From NCBI RefSeq assembly GCF_015223055.1, contig NZ_JADFBX010000010.1, positions 62,001-126,000 on the forward strand: a stretch of DNA of 64,000 nt. Reading direction: 5' to 3'. This document shows, one piece after another, positions 35,570 through 43,287 of this stretch. The position numbers and the translations under genes are program-made. The notes under the pieces were generated by a model. It was not told the origin of the DNA. It ran no database searches and worked only from the letters and a program-made list of their open reading frames with translations. Numbering within the stretch: the stretch's first letter is position 1; every line of letters begins with the position of its first letter. This DNA is from Pedobacter sp. MC2016-24 (GTDB taxonomy: Bacteria > Bacteroidota > Bacteroidia > Sphingobacteriales > Sphingobacteriaceae).

Positions 35570-36069
35570 TGGATGTTTTCTTGAGACCCCTGACTTTAAC
35601 TGATGCCAATATTTCCTATAAATGGAGGAACAATCCAGAAATCTGGAAATTCACGCCATTTGTACCAAAGGGCGCAATTACAGTCGAAATTGAAAATGAC
35701 TGGTTGTCTGATGTTTTAAAACGTAAAGATGAAGCCCGTTTCGCCATTTGTCTTGAACATTCGGGGCAATATATCGGCAATGTTCAACTCATTAACATTA
35801 GAAATTCAGAAGCTGATTTTCATCTGTTTATAGGAGAAACAGATTGTTGGGGAAAAGGATTTGGTGAGCAGGCATTACAGCTCATGTTAGCCTATGGATT
35901 TGCTAAATTACAACTTAAACGCATATTTCTCGAAGTGAATAAAGCCAATGCCGCTGCCATGACCATTTATAAGAGACAGGGGTTTAAAGTTGTTGATGAT
36001 AGTAAAAATTATATTGTTTTGGGGCTGACAATAAATGTTTATCAAAAAACTCAGAAAAACATAGCATGA
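35566..36069 (+). CDS. GNAT N-acetyltransferase (RimJ/PseH-like)
   Basis: 167 residues. The RimJ/L-type opening RPLTLTDANISYKWRNNPE is followed by the acetyl-CoA-binding loop in ETDCWGKGFGEQALQLML and the C-terminal NKANAAAMTIYKRQGFKVV. The RNNPE-type start is shared with sugar-nucleotide N-acetyltransferases such as PseH. It could acetylate the 4-amino group of the sugar made by the aminotransferase at 17426. It overlaps both neighbours by four bases (ATGA), so translation is coupled. Confidence 0.85.
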   Translation: MMDVFLRPLTLTDANISYKWRNNPEIWKFTPFVPKGAITVEIENDWLSDVLKRKDEARFAICLEHSGQYIGNVQLINIRNSEADFHLFIGETDCWGKGFGEQALQLMLAYGFAKLQLKRIFLEVNKANAAAMTIYKRQGFKVVDDSKNYIVLGLTINVYQKTQKNIA

Positions 36070-37109
36070 TACAAATTCTCACTTTAAGCCAAAAAAATGA
36101 ATGGATGAATTACGTATATCGGGCGAAGGACTTCGATTTTTATCACACCTGGACTTACCATATGCTCGATCCGGACGATGCGCAAGCCTTCTTATTTGTG
36201 TACGACGATACTGATACCTTTATTGCTATACCTTTACTAAAACGGGCAATTCCAGAAACAACATTGTTTGATTGTAGTTGTGTTTATGGCTATAGTGGTC
36301 CCATTTCTAACGTTTGTTTCTCTGAGATTTCCGGCGAGTTTATGGCTAATTTTAAAAGAGCCTTTATGGGCTATTTAAGAAAAGAAAAGATCGTTACTGT
36401 TTTTTCCAGGTTACACCCATTTTTTTACCAAACGCCATTGATAACAGAGTTTAGTAATGTATTTGACAATGGAAAGGTGGTGGTTATTGATTTAAAAACT
36501 TCTATAGAAAATCAAAGGGCCAGTTACAACTCACGAATGCTTAGGAAAATCAAGCAACTCCGGAAATTGGGATATTATGTTAAAGAGTCTGAAACGTCAG
36601 CGGATGTCGAAAACTTTGCGGCGATTTATAATTCTAATATGCTGCGGTTGAATGCTTCCTTATCCTATTTTTTTAATGTAAAGTATTTTCAGAGTCTGTT
36701 GAATTCAACAGAGTTTGACGCTCGCTTATTCCTTGTATATAATAAGAATAATTATCCGGTAAGTGGTGCTTTGATCGTTTGTACCAACAAAATTATGCAG
36801 GCTCATTTGCTGGGTACCAGAACAGAGTATTTGTCTGATTCACCTGCAAAGTTGTTAATTGATGAAGTCACCGTTTTTGGACGAGAATTGGGGATGAGCT
36901 ACTACAATCTGGGTAGTGGTCTGGGCTTTAAAGAGGATTCCTTATTCAGGTGGAAGAGAAATTTCTCCAGCTTGACATTAAATTATAAAAGCTGGCGGTT
37001 TGTAGCCGATCAAGTGCAATACGATGCCTTAATGTGCGAAAAAAATATTGACCGGAACCTTGACGTCGACTTTTTTCCATTATACCGATTGGAAACAAAA
37101 AACATATAA
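36066..37109 (+). CDS. FemAB/GNAT-fold acyl- or aminoacyl-transferase (paralogue 2)
   Basis: 347 residues, exactly the length of the 32714 protein and alignable to it end to end. Shared blocks are YHTW.YH.L, VYGYSGPISN, VFSRLHPFF, DNG near residue 140, SPAKLLIDE and GFKEDSLF. The two copies flank the PhyH, PLP and GNAT genes, so an old duplication has been kept with the intervening genes. Two copies suggest two successive transfers or two acceptors. The donor group is unknown. Confidence 0.75.
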   Translation: MIQILTLSQKNEWMNYVYRAKDFDFYHTWTYHMLDPDDAQAFLFVYDDTDTFIAIPLLKRAIPETTLFDCSCVYGYSGPISNVCFSEISGEFMANFKRAFMGYLRKEKIVTVFSRLHPFFYQTPLITEFSNVFDNGKVVVIDLKTSIENQRASYNSRMLRKIKQLRKLGYYVKESETSADVENFAAIYNSNMLRLNASLSYFFNVKYFQSLLNSTEFDARLFLVYNKNNYPVSGALIVCTNKIMQAHLLGTRTEYLSDSPAKLLIDEVTVFGRELGMSYYNLGSGLGFKEDSLFRWKRNFSSLTLNYKSWRFVADQVQYDALMCEKNIDRNLDVDFFPLYRLETKNI

Positions 37110-37132
37110 TTATTAACCTAAACAACTCTGCA

Positions 37133-39052
37133 ATGAAACAGCTCTTTTTTAGTGAAAAAGTTTATTCCCGATGGGTGATTCTATTTATAGATCAATGTAT
37201 CATTACTACTGCCCTTGCCATTACACTTGTCATTGTAAGTAAAGCGCATTACGGTGAGATTTTCGATAGGCACATGCTACCCTATTTTTTTGTTTACAGC
37301 GTGGTATCTGTTATTGTGTTTACGATGATGCGTATTCATACTGGTATCATCAGGTATTCTAATGTTGAAGATTTTTTTAGAGTTTTTAAAGCTGTGTTTA
37401 TATCTGGAATTTTATTTTTCGCCATTGTCTATGTTGCAAAATTGCCCAACTGGATGCTGAACGGACAGTGGTTGATTACCATGCTCATCATCGATTTTTT
37501 TATCTCCGTATCTATGCTGATTGTTTTACGTATTGGCGTGAAGCTCATTTATCATGACCTGAAAACATTGCAAAATACAGGTAAGGAGGTGCTGCTTATT
37601 TTTGGTGCTGATCGGTCTGCATTGTTAATTAAACAAGGTTTGGATGCTTATCCGGAAAATAATTTTGTAATTATTGGATTTATAGATAACGACCCTGGAA
37701 AGGTTAATAAATATATAGAACAAAAAAGGGTTTTTCCCATTTCTGATATTTCCATTATCAAGGCGAAATTTGGCGTGGATAAAATGATTGTGATGGAAGA
37801 GTGTTTAGATATAGAGGGACGTAAACTAGCCGTAGAAAAGTGTATGGAACTTGGCATACGGGTAACTTCTGTTCCTGCACCCTCGCATTGGCTTAAAGGC
37901 AAGCTAGAGTTAAACAGGTTACCAGATCTTAAAATTGAAGATTTGTTGCAGCGCGATCCGATCTGTCTGGAGAAAGCAAGCATCATTTCTGAACTCTGTG
38001 GTAAAAGAATACTAATCACTGGAGCTGCGGGGTCGATTGGCTCTGAAATTGTACGCCAGGTTTTAAGTTGTAATCCTGAGCTTGTGATCTTGTGCGATCA
38101 GGCTGAAACACCATTACATGAAATGCAATTGGAAGTTAGAGAAATGTATCCTGACCAACACTGCCATATCTTTTTATCAAGCGTAAGAAACCAGGGCAGG
38201 TTGAAAGATATGTTCGAAACTTTCCAGCCGCAGATCATCTTTCATGCTGCTGCGCTTAAACATGTACCGATGATGGAAAGCCATCCTTCGGAAGCGATAT
38301 TGACAAATGTTCAGGGAACAAAATATCTTGCTGATCTGGCCATTGCTTACCGGACTGAGAAATTTATTATGATTTCTACAGATAAAGCTGTTTGCCCAAC
38401 AAATGTGATGGGTGCTTCAAAACGTCTGGCAGAACTGTACATCCAATCGCTTCATCCCATTCAGGACGATGTTTTTCAAACTACAAAGTTCATTACAACG
38501 AGGTTTGGAAATGTTTTAGGGTCAAATGGTTCTGTTGTTCCCCGGTTTAAAGTTCAGATTGAAAACGGTGGTCCGGTAACTGTGACACACCCTGATGTAA
38601 CACGTTATTTTATGACTATTCCAGAAGCAGTTCAACTTGTTCTGGAGGCATCCGTTATGGGAAATGGTGGGGAGATTTTTATATTTGATATGGGAAATCC
38701 AATCAAGATTCTAGACCTTGCAATAAAGATGATCAAGCTATCTGGACTTTTACCTTACCAGGATATTGATATTGAATTTACTGGTCTGAGGCCCGGAGAA
38801 AAGCTTTATGAGGAGTTGCTTAATAAAACCGAACTGGTGCTTCCAACGTATAACGAAAAAATTAAGATATCTAAGGTGATACATTATCCTCATCAGTATG
38901 TGCAAAATGAAATTGCCGAGTTGATCTCTTTAACTGATTATGGTGCTGACTGTGAAATTGTTAAAAAAATGAAACAGATCTTACCTGATTACATCAGCAT
39001 GAATTCTAGTTTTATGGAGTTAAATGTCAATGCGTCTAATCAATTAAATTGA
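37133..39052 (+). CDS. Membrane-bound UDP-HexNAc 4,6-dehydratase (PglF/WbpM/CapD-like)
   Basis: 639 residues, the long form. Four N-terminal membrane helices are followed by a first Rossmann domain (LLIFGADRSALLIKQGL) and a catalytic SDR domain with TGAAGSIGSE (from Thr296). The active-site region is STDKAVCPTNVMGASKR (Asp417, Lys418, Met426, Lys430), with Met in place of the usual Tyr as in WbpM/PglF. It converts UDP-GlcNAc to the 4-keto-6-deoxy sugar that aminotransferases use. It is the last biosynthetic gene of the locus, 23 bases after the second FemAB gene. Confidence 0.92.
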   Translation: MKQLFFSEKVYSRWVILFIDQCIITTALAITLVIVSKAHYGEIFDRHMLPYFFVYSVVSVIVFTMMRIHTGIIRYSNVEDFFRVFKAVFISGILFFAIVYVAKLPNWMLNGQWLITMLIIDFFISVSMLIVLRIGVKLIYHDLKTLQNTGKEVLLIFGADRSALLIKQGLDAYPENNFVIIGFIDNDPGKVNKYIEQKRVFPISDISIIKAKFGVDKMIVMEECLDIEGRKLAVEKCMELGIRVTSVPAPSHWLKGKLELNRLPDLKIEDLLQRDPICLEKASIISELCGKRILITGAAGSIGSEIVRQVLSCNPELVILCDQAETPLHEMQLEVREMYPDQHCHIFLSSVRNQGRLKDMFETFQPQIIFHAAALKHVPMMESHPSEAILTNVQGTKYLADLAIAYRTEKFIMISTDKAVCPTNVMGASKRLAELYIQSLHPIQDDVFQTTKFITTRFGNVLGSNGSVVPRFKVQIENGGPVTVTHPDVTRYFMTIPEAVQLVLEASVMGNGGEIFIFDMGNPIKILDLAIKMIKLSGLLPYQDIDIEFTGLRPGEKLYEELLNKTELVLPTYNEKIKISKVIHYPHQYVQNEIAELISLTDYGADCEIVKKMKQILPDYISMNSSFMELNVNASNQLN

Positions 39053-39148
39053 TTTTTAGAATCTTAATTTTATATCACATAATGTCTTATATTATCATTA
39101 TATTTAATTCTTCTTCCGTTGTTTGAACATAACTTAATATCTAAATTT

Positions 39149-39874
39149 ATGGCAACCAGGTTTACAATTTTTGAAAGTGTTGATGAATCTGATAAGACTG
39201 TTTTACTTTCTTATTGGGACAAAGACTTAATCTGTCAATTTGCAAATAATGAGTTACTAAAGTTCTTAAATAAAAAACGGGATGAACTCATCGGTCGTTT
39301 AAACCTAAAAGATGTATTGGGGCGCAGGTACTATGAGCATTATCCATATATTCAGCAAACTATTGCCGGGCAGTCGCAGAACTACGAATCGATTATACGT
39401 TTGCGCCCAGAGGCAAAATATAAAGTTATGGTAACTTTATATCCTGACCTTGAAAATGGTAAGGCAAACGGTTTTTTTGCCCATATTAATAATTTTAAAA
39501 ACCTGGAAGAGAAAATTCAGCATCAAAAACTTATTGGATTGAAAGGAGGCCGTGTAATTAAGCACATCATAGAGCAACACAACAGAATTCATCAGGTAGC
39601 TGATTATCTAAAATCGCAGATTTTGAACGATTTTCCTTCAATTGACTTTTTAGCTGAAGAACATAACCTCTCGGTCTCTACACTTATGCGTAGCTTTAAA
39701 AGTACCTATAAAGCAAACCCTTATTCCTATTACCGTAACTTGCAAATGGAATTTGCGCAAAACCTCATTGCGAATGGTTGCAGTAAGAAAGAAATCGCAT
39801 CAATACTGGGTTTTGCTAACCCGGCAAATTTCACTTCCTGCTTTAAAAAGTATCTTGTTAAAAAGGCAGATTAA
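39149..39874 (+). CDS. PAS domain-containing AraC-family transcriptional regulator
   Basis: About 241 residues from ATG 39149; the frame extends upstream only by a TTG. The N-terminal half is a PAS-like sensor: ILSYWDKDLICQFANNELL resembles a PAS core, and IRLRPEAKYKVMVTLYPDL follows. The C-terminal HTH_18 domain (about 140-240) has the two helix-turn-helix units, SIDFLAEEHNLSVSTLMRSF and KKEIASILGFANPANFTSCF. It directly follows the exopolysaccharide locus on the same strand, so it may control it, but the target is inferred only from position. Confidence 0.85.
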   Translation: MATRFTIFESVDESDKTVLLSYWDKDLICQFANNELLKFLNKKRDELIGRLNLKDVLGRRYYEHYPYIQQTIAGQSQNYESIIRLRPEAKYKVMVTLYPDLENGKANGFFAHINNFKNLEEKIQHQKLIGLKGGRVIKHIIEQHNRIHQVADYLKSQILNDFPSIDFLAEEHNLSVSTLMRSFKSTYKANPYSYYRNLQMEFAQNLIANGCSKKEIASILGFANPANFTSCFKKYLVKKAD

Positions 39875-39911
39875 CCTGTTTTGAATAAATGTATGTAAAA
39901 TGCAATAACAA

Positions 39912-39979
39912 TTTGAGCATCAACAGCAATTTTTTGAACATCAGTAGGTTCAAAGCGTTAATCTAATAGTATATATTTG
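39912..39979 (+). promoter_or_regulatory. Promoter and candidate operator for the tandem HTH genes
   Basis: TATATTTG (39972-39979) matches the Bacteroidota TAnnTTTG box exactly; 20 bases upstream there is only TTC (39949-39951) in place of TTG. Ahead of it are two near-identical direct repeats, TTTGAGCATCA (39912-39922) and TTTGAACATCA (39933-39943), 21 bases apart, that is two helical turns. An inverted half-site GTTCAAA (39948-39954) pairs with TTTGAAC (39933-39939). This looks like the binding region of a dimeric regulator overlapping the promoter. Confidence 0.45.
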
Positions 39980-40111
39980 AATACAAATCTTATTGAAGTT
40001 ATTACTATGATCCTTTTATCTGAAACTCGATCCTCACCGCAATAACTCTAATGAAATCTCCCTACTCGTGAATTCCTAATTAATAATTGATGTATTTAAA
40101 AAATAACAACT

Positions 40112-40477
40112 ATGGAAATTGTAAATGCAGGAGAAATTGTTGAATTGGCCATAAGGAGGCAAAATATCAATATTAGTGAATTGTCCAGACGGATGCATGT
40201 TAACCGAAGAACGTTATACAATTGGTTTCAACAGAAAGAATTAGATGAGGATGTGATCCAGAGAATAGGGATTGTAATTAATTATGATTTCACAGTAGAT
40301 TTTCATCATGAACTTAAAATTCATCGATATCATAACGATGATGTTCGTCAAATGGATTCACCCTTGAATGCGGAAAAATATGCTCCGGATTCGACCTACT
40401 ATTGGATGGAAAAATATATGGAGTTGCTTAAGGATTATAAAAAGCTATTACACGGATTGAAAGATTATCATCATTGA
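40112..40477 (+). CDS. Small helix-turn-helix protein (tandem copy 1)
   Basis: 121 residues. The N-terminal half is an HTH domain (ELAIRRQNINISELSRRM, then VNRRTLYNWF), like those of Cro/C1 or phage-type regulators. The C-terminal part, with WMEKYMELLKDYKKLLHGL, is predicted helical and could form a dimerisation coiled coil. It is 22 bases before a homologous gene. I do not recognise a named family. Its position after the exopolysaccharide locus and the PAS-AraC regulator suggests a regulatory or phase-control role, which is not shown. Confidence 0.75.
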   Translation: MEIVNAGEIVELAIRRQNINISELSRRMHVNRRTLYNWFQQKELDEDVIQRIGIVINYDFTVDFHHELKIHRYHNDDVRQMDSPLNAEKYAPDSTYYWMEKYMELLKDYKKLLHGLKDYHH

Positions 40478-40499
40478 CACTTAGTCTTAGTTTATTGTT

Positions 40500-40856
40500 A
40501 TGTTAGCAGGAAAAAATGCCGGTGAAGTTGTTGAATTAGCGATTCGCCGACAACACATTAGTATAAGTGCATTATCCAGAAAGATGCATGTCGACCGAAG
40601 AACATTATACAACTGGTTTGCAAAAAAAAAACTCGCCAGAAATGTTATTTTAGGTATCGGCATAGCTATAAACTATGATTTTTCACATGAACTTACACAA
40701 GTTGATCATATTGCTGAGAAAATTGAAGTGGGATCTAACCTCAACATGCTTCCCGAAGATGAAAAATTACTGTTTATTTGGATGGATCGCTATATGACCT
40801 TACTAGAATCATTCAAAAAGCTTTTAGAGGATTTGGATGCAGAAAAGCACATTTGA
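40500..40856 (+). CDS. Small helix-turn-helix protein (tandem copy 2), with an A10 tract
   Basis: 118 residues, a paralogue of the gene just upstream. Both share NAGE.VELAIRRQ.I.IS.LSR.MHV.RRTLYNWF, then INYDF, and a C-terminal WM..YM.LL...KKLL segment. A run of ten A (40622-40631) falls directly after the recognition helix (WFAKKKLA); slippage there would give truncated proteins carrying only the DNA-binding part. The pair shares one promoter region and ends at the terminator at 40875. Confidence 0.75.
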   Translation: MLAGKNAGEVVELAIRRQHISISALSRKMHVDRRTLYNWFAKKKLARNVILGIGIAINYDFSHELTQVDHIAEKIEVGSNLNMLPEDEKLLFIWMDRYMTLLESFKKLLEDLDAEKHI

Positions 40857-40874
40857 AAAAATATAATTTTATTT

Positions 40875-40911
40875 AAAAGTCTGTTCAATTCGTTTTGAAC
40901 AGACTTTTTTT
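40875..40911. terminator. Strong intrinsic terminator, usable in both directions
   Basis: AGTCTGTTCAA (40878-40888) pairs perfectly with TTGAACAGACT (40895-40905) around a six-base TTCGTT loop. Flanking A and T runs extend the stem by three pairs and supply the T-run on both strands. It lies 19 bases after the second HTH gene and between it and the convergent VIT-family gene. Confidence 0.88.
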
Positions 40912-41048
40912 GTGGAGATATTACGATACAACTCAGTAGACCTGAATGTGAAAATGAGTATGAAAAGAAAGGTGTAGTTTGAGTTGTTGGCTCTCGTGTT
41001 TAAGGTCATCTAAAACTTAAACATTAATTTCAATCCGGATATATTAAT

Positions 41049-41762
41049 TTATGTCGTTTTAATCCCAAATAAATAGCCGACAAGTGCTGTTGCTAACATG
41101 GCTGCAGTACCCCAAAAACAAATTCTGATTACCGCTTTAGGTATATTTGAACCACCTGCTTTTGCAGCAATAAACGCTGAAATTGCTAAAAAAATAATAG
41201 AAAAACCATATTGGTAAATGACCATGAGGTTTAGGGGTGCAAAGATGGAAACCAGCATCGGAAGCATTCCCCCCGTGATAAACGAGGCTGCTGATGCCAT
41301 AGCAGCTTGCATAGGCTTTGCCTGGGAAATTTCATTGATGCCCAGTTCATCTTTTGCATGTGCGCCCAAGGCATCATGATCGGTAAGCTGTTGAGCTACT
41401 TGAATAGCCAGTTTTTCATCCAGTCCCCTTTTTTGGTAAAGTTTGGCTAATTCATGCAATTCAATTTCGGGCATGTTTTCGAGTTCCCTTTTCTCTCTTT
41501 TTAAGTCGGCATGCTCGATATCTGATTGTGAACTCACAGAAACATATTCGCCTGCAGCCATGGATAAAGCGCCGGCAACTAGTCCGGCCAATGCAGCCAA
41601 AACGATTGGTTCTCTAGTGCTACTGGCGGCTGCAATACCAATAGCCAAACTGGTTGTAGACAAAATGCCATCATTGGCACCTAAAACTGCAGCTCTTAAC
41701 CAGCCACTTCTATTGGTGTAATGTTCTTCTAATTCCATACTATGCTTTCCTTCTTTGATCAT
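41049..41762 (-). CDS. VIT/CCC1-family membrane transporter (iron/manganese)
   Basis: 237 residues. The VIT1/CCC1 pattern is clear: GWLRAAVLGANDGILSTTSLAIG in the first helix, ALSMAAGEYVSVSSQSDIE at the end of the second, then a cytoplasmic helical segment and three more helices. These proteins move Fe2+ or Mn2+ out of the cytoplasm, protecting cells from excess metal. Met at 41738 is an alternative start that begins with MELEEHY. It is the last gene of the minus-strand block and is 70 bases from the DUF3570 gene, so it may share its transcript. Confidence 0.9.
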   Translation of the reverse strand: MIKEGKHSMELEEHYTNRSGWLRAAVLGANDGILSTTSLAIGIAAASSTREPIVLAALAGLVAGALSMAAGEYVSVSSQSDIEHADLKREKRELENMPEIELHELAKLYQKRGLDEKLAIQVAQQLTDHDALGAHAKDELGINEISQAKPMQAAMASAASFITGGMLPMLVSIFAPLNLMVIYQYGFSIIFLAISAFIAAKAGGSNIPKAVIRICFWGTAAMLATALVGYLFGIKTT

Positions 41763-41832
41763 ATTGGATACACTACCCCGGCTATCTTTTCTTAGATGTA
41801 TCTGTAACTTTATATTCCAAATCCTGGGGATT

Positions 41833-43053
41833 TTATTTTACTTTCAAATTTAAGGTAATAATATTGGAAACCAGTCCCGTAGATCTACTGTAGTGACCAT
41901 ATCTCAGTTCCAGCATGTTGAGGTGCTGCCATCCAAATACACCGTGTGGTGGAGCCAGTCTGATTCCAGCACCATAAAAATCACTGTTTAAGGTAGACAA
42001 ATCATAGTCACTGGTAAAATACTGGGCAGAAGGATCATGTTGGCTATAAGGCGCAAAATACCGGGTTCCTGTCTGTTTGTTATATCGGTAAAAAGGACTT
42101 AGAGAGATAAAAGATGTCAGTTTTACTGGTACTTCTATTTCTGCAGTATGCGCCCTGATGCCCCAGTTATCCATAAAGTATCTATAATAAGTTCGTATGA
42201 TCACCTGATCTGCGGCAAAATAATTTAACCTTGCGGCGATGGGCAATTTGTAACGTTGATCAGGTAAAGTCTCTGCCCTTAAGGAGCCATCTGTAAAGTA
42301 ATCGCGTTGATATTTGGTGGCCAGTAAACCTTTTTGGTAAGCGGGTTCAACAATGAGTTGTGCCTGTAATTTCTGATTAATCACCTGTGAAAGGGAGAAT
42401 GATGCGCTAAACGAATTTCTTGGACTGGAGCCCTCACTTTTGGATTCGTGGCCATTACCCAGACTTGCCGCTGATCTCAGTTCAATAGGTAAAATAACTT
42501 TCCAGGTATCTAAAAATGCCTGTAACTTAAGGTCAAACTGTGTGTTTTTGTCTTTAGATAAACGGGTAAGGTTAAATCCTGCACCTAAGGATTGATAATC
42601 ATATTCCGTTGAAAAGGACCCCGTAAAACCAAAGGCATTCCCTGTTTTTTCATTGCTATGTGTCCAGTTTAGTGATGGATAGACACGGGTATCTGCCATA
42701 GAAGCGGACGAAATTGTACTTGGATCTATTTTATCTGATGAAGCAGAGGTATAATGATCTACACCCAGTTCAAATAAAAAGGTGTTTTTATTTCCAGCTT
42801 TGTTGAACTTAGACAGCTGTAAATCAATCGTATTCGCAAAATCTGTTAGTTTCTCTGTACCGATACCACCTGTAACAGCAGAATTGTTACCAGTTTGCTG
42901 GTAATAAGCCGATACCAGGTTGATTTCGTCAATTTTCAGCTTTCTACTTTGATAATTGCTGGTATCGGAAGGATTGGATTTAATTTTAACTTGTCCGTGG
43001 GCACCTAAAACACCAAGGAACAGCATGAGTACATGCAGATAAATTTTTCTCAT
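41833..43053 (-). CDS. DUF3570 outer-membrane beta-barrel-like protein
   Basis: 406 residues with a signal peptide (MRKIYLHVLMLFLGVLGAHG). The mature protein alternates polar and aromatic residues (SLGAGFNLTRLSKDKNTQF, RTYYRYFMDNWGIRAHTAE) as in an outer-membrane barrel, and ends near TLNLKVK. It matches the DUF3570 family as I remember it. It is preceded by DUF4266 and ApbE genes and is probably cotranscribed with them. The role is unknown. It may be the outer-membrane end of a flavin-linked redox system. Confidence 0.75.
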   Translation of the reverse strand: MRKIYLHVLMLFLGVLGAHGQVKIKSNPSDTSNYQSRKLKIDEINLVSAYYQQTGNNSAVTGGIGTEKLTDFANTIDLQLSKFNKAGNKNTFLFELGVDHYTSASSDKIDPSTISSASMADTRVYPSLNWTHSNEKTGNAFGFTGSFSTEYDYQSLGAGFNLTRLSKDKNTQFDLKLQAFLDTWKVILPIELRSAASLGNGHESKSEGSSPRNSFSASFSLSQVINQKLQAQLIVEPAYQKGLLATKYQRDYFTDGSLRAETLPDQRYKLPIAARLNYFAADQVIIRTYYRYFMDNWGIRAHTAEIEVPVKLTSFISLSPFYRYNKQTGTRYFAPYSQHDPSAQYFTSDYDLSTLNSDFYGAGIRLAPPHGVFGWQHLNMLELRYGHYSRSTGLVSNIITLNLKVK

Positions 43054-43061
43054 GATTTCAG

Positions 43062-43286
43062 TTAATTACAGCCACAGCCACCACCACTTTTTCCGCCATT
43101 GGCACCTGAGCCACCTTCGCGATATAATTGGAAACTCTGTTCAAATTTCTGTGCCGTTCGGGATGATAAAGTCATTTCAGCATCGTTGAGCTTGTTTTTC
43201 TGATACGGTTTAACTGTTGCACATGCACCAAGTAAGCTGAGGACAAAGGCACCCAGGACTAGCAGTATTGGAATTGACGTTTTCAT
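43062..43286 (-). CDS. DUF4266 small lipoprotein with a Gly/Cys-rich tail
   Basis: 74 residues. The lipobox is LLGAC (Cys22), so the mature lipoprotein is only about 53 residues. The tail is Gly- and Cys-rich and ends in SGGGCGCN. That ending is conserved in DUF4266 proteins as I recall them, which suggests metal or cofactor binding or a covalent modification. It lies two bases after ApbE and eight before DUF3570 in transcript order. The function is unknown. Confidence 0.75.
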   Translation of the reverse strand: MKTSIPILLVLGAFVLSLLGACATVKPYQKNKLNDAEMTLSSRTAQKFEQSFQLYREGGSGANGGKSGGGCGCN

Positions 43287-43287
43287 A

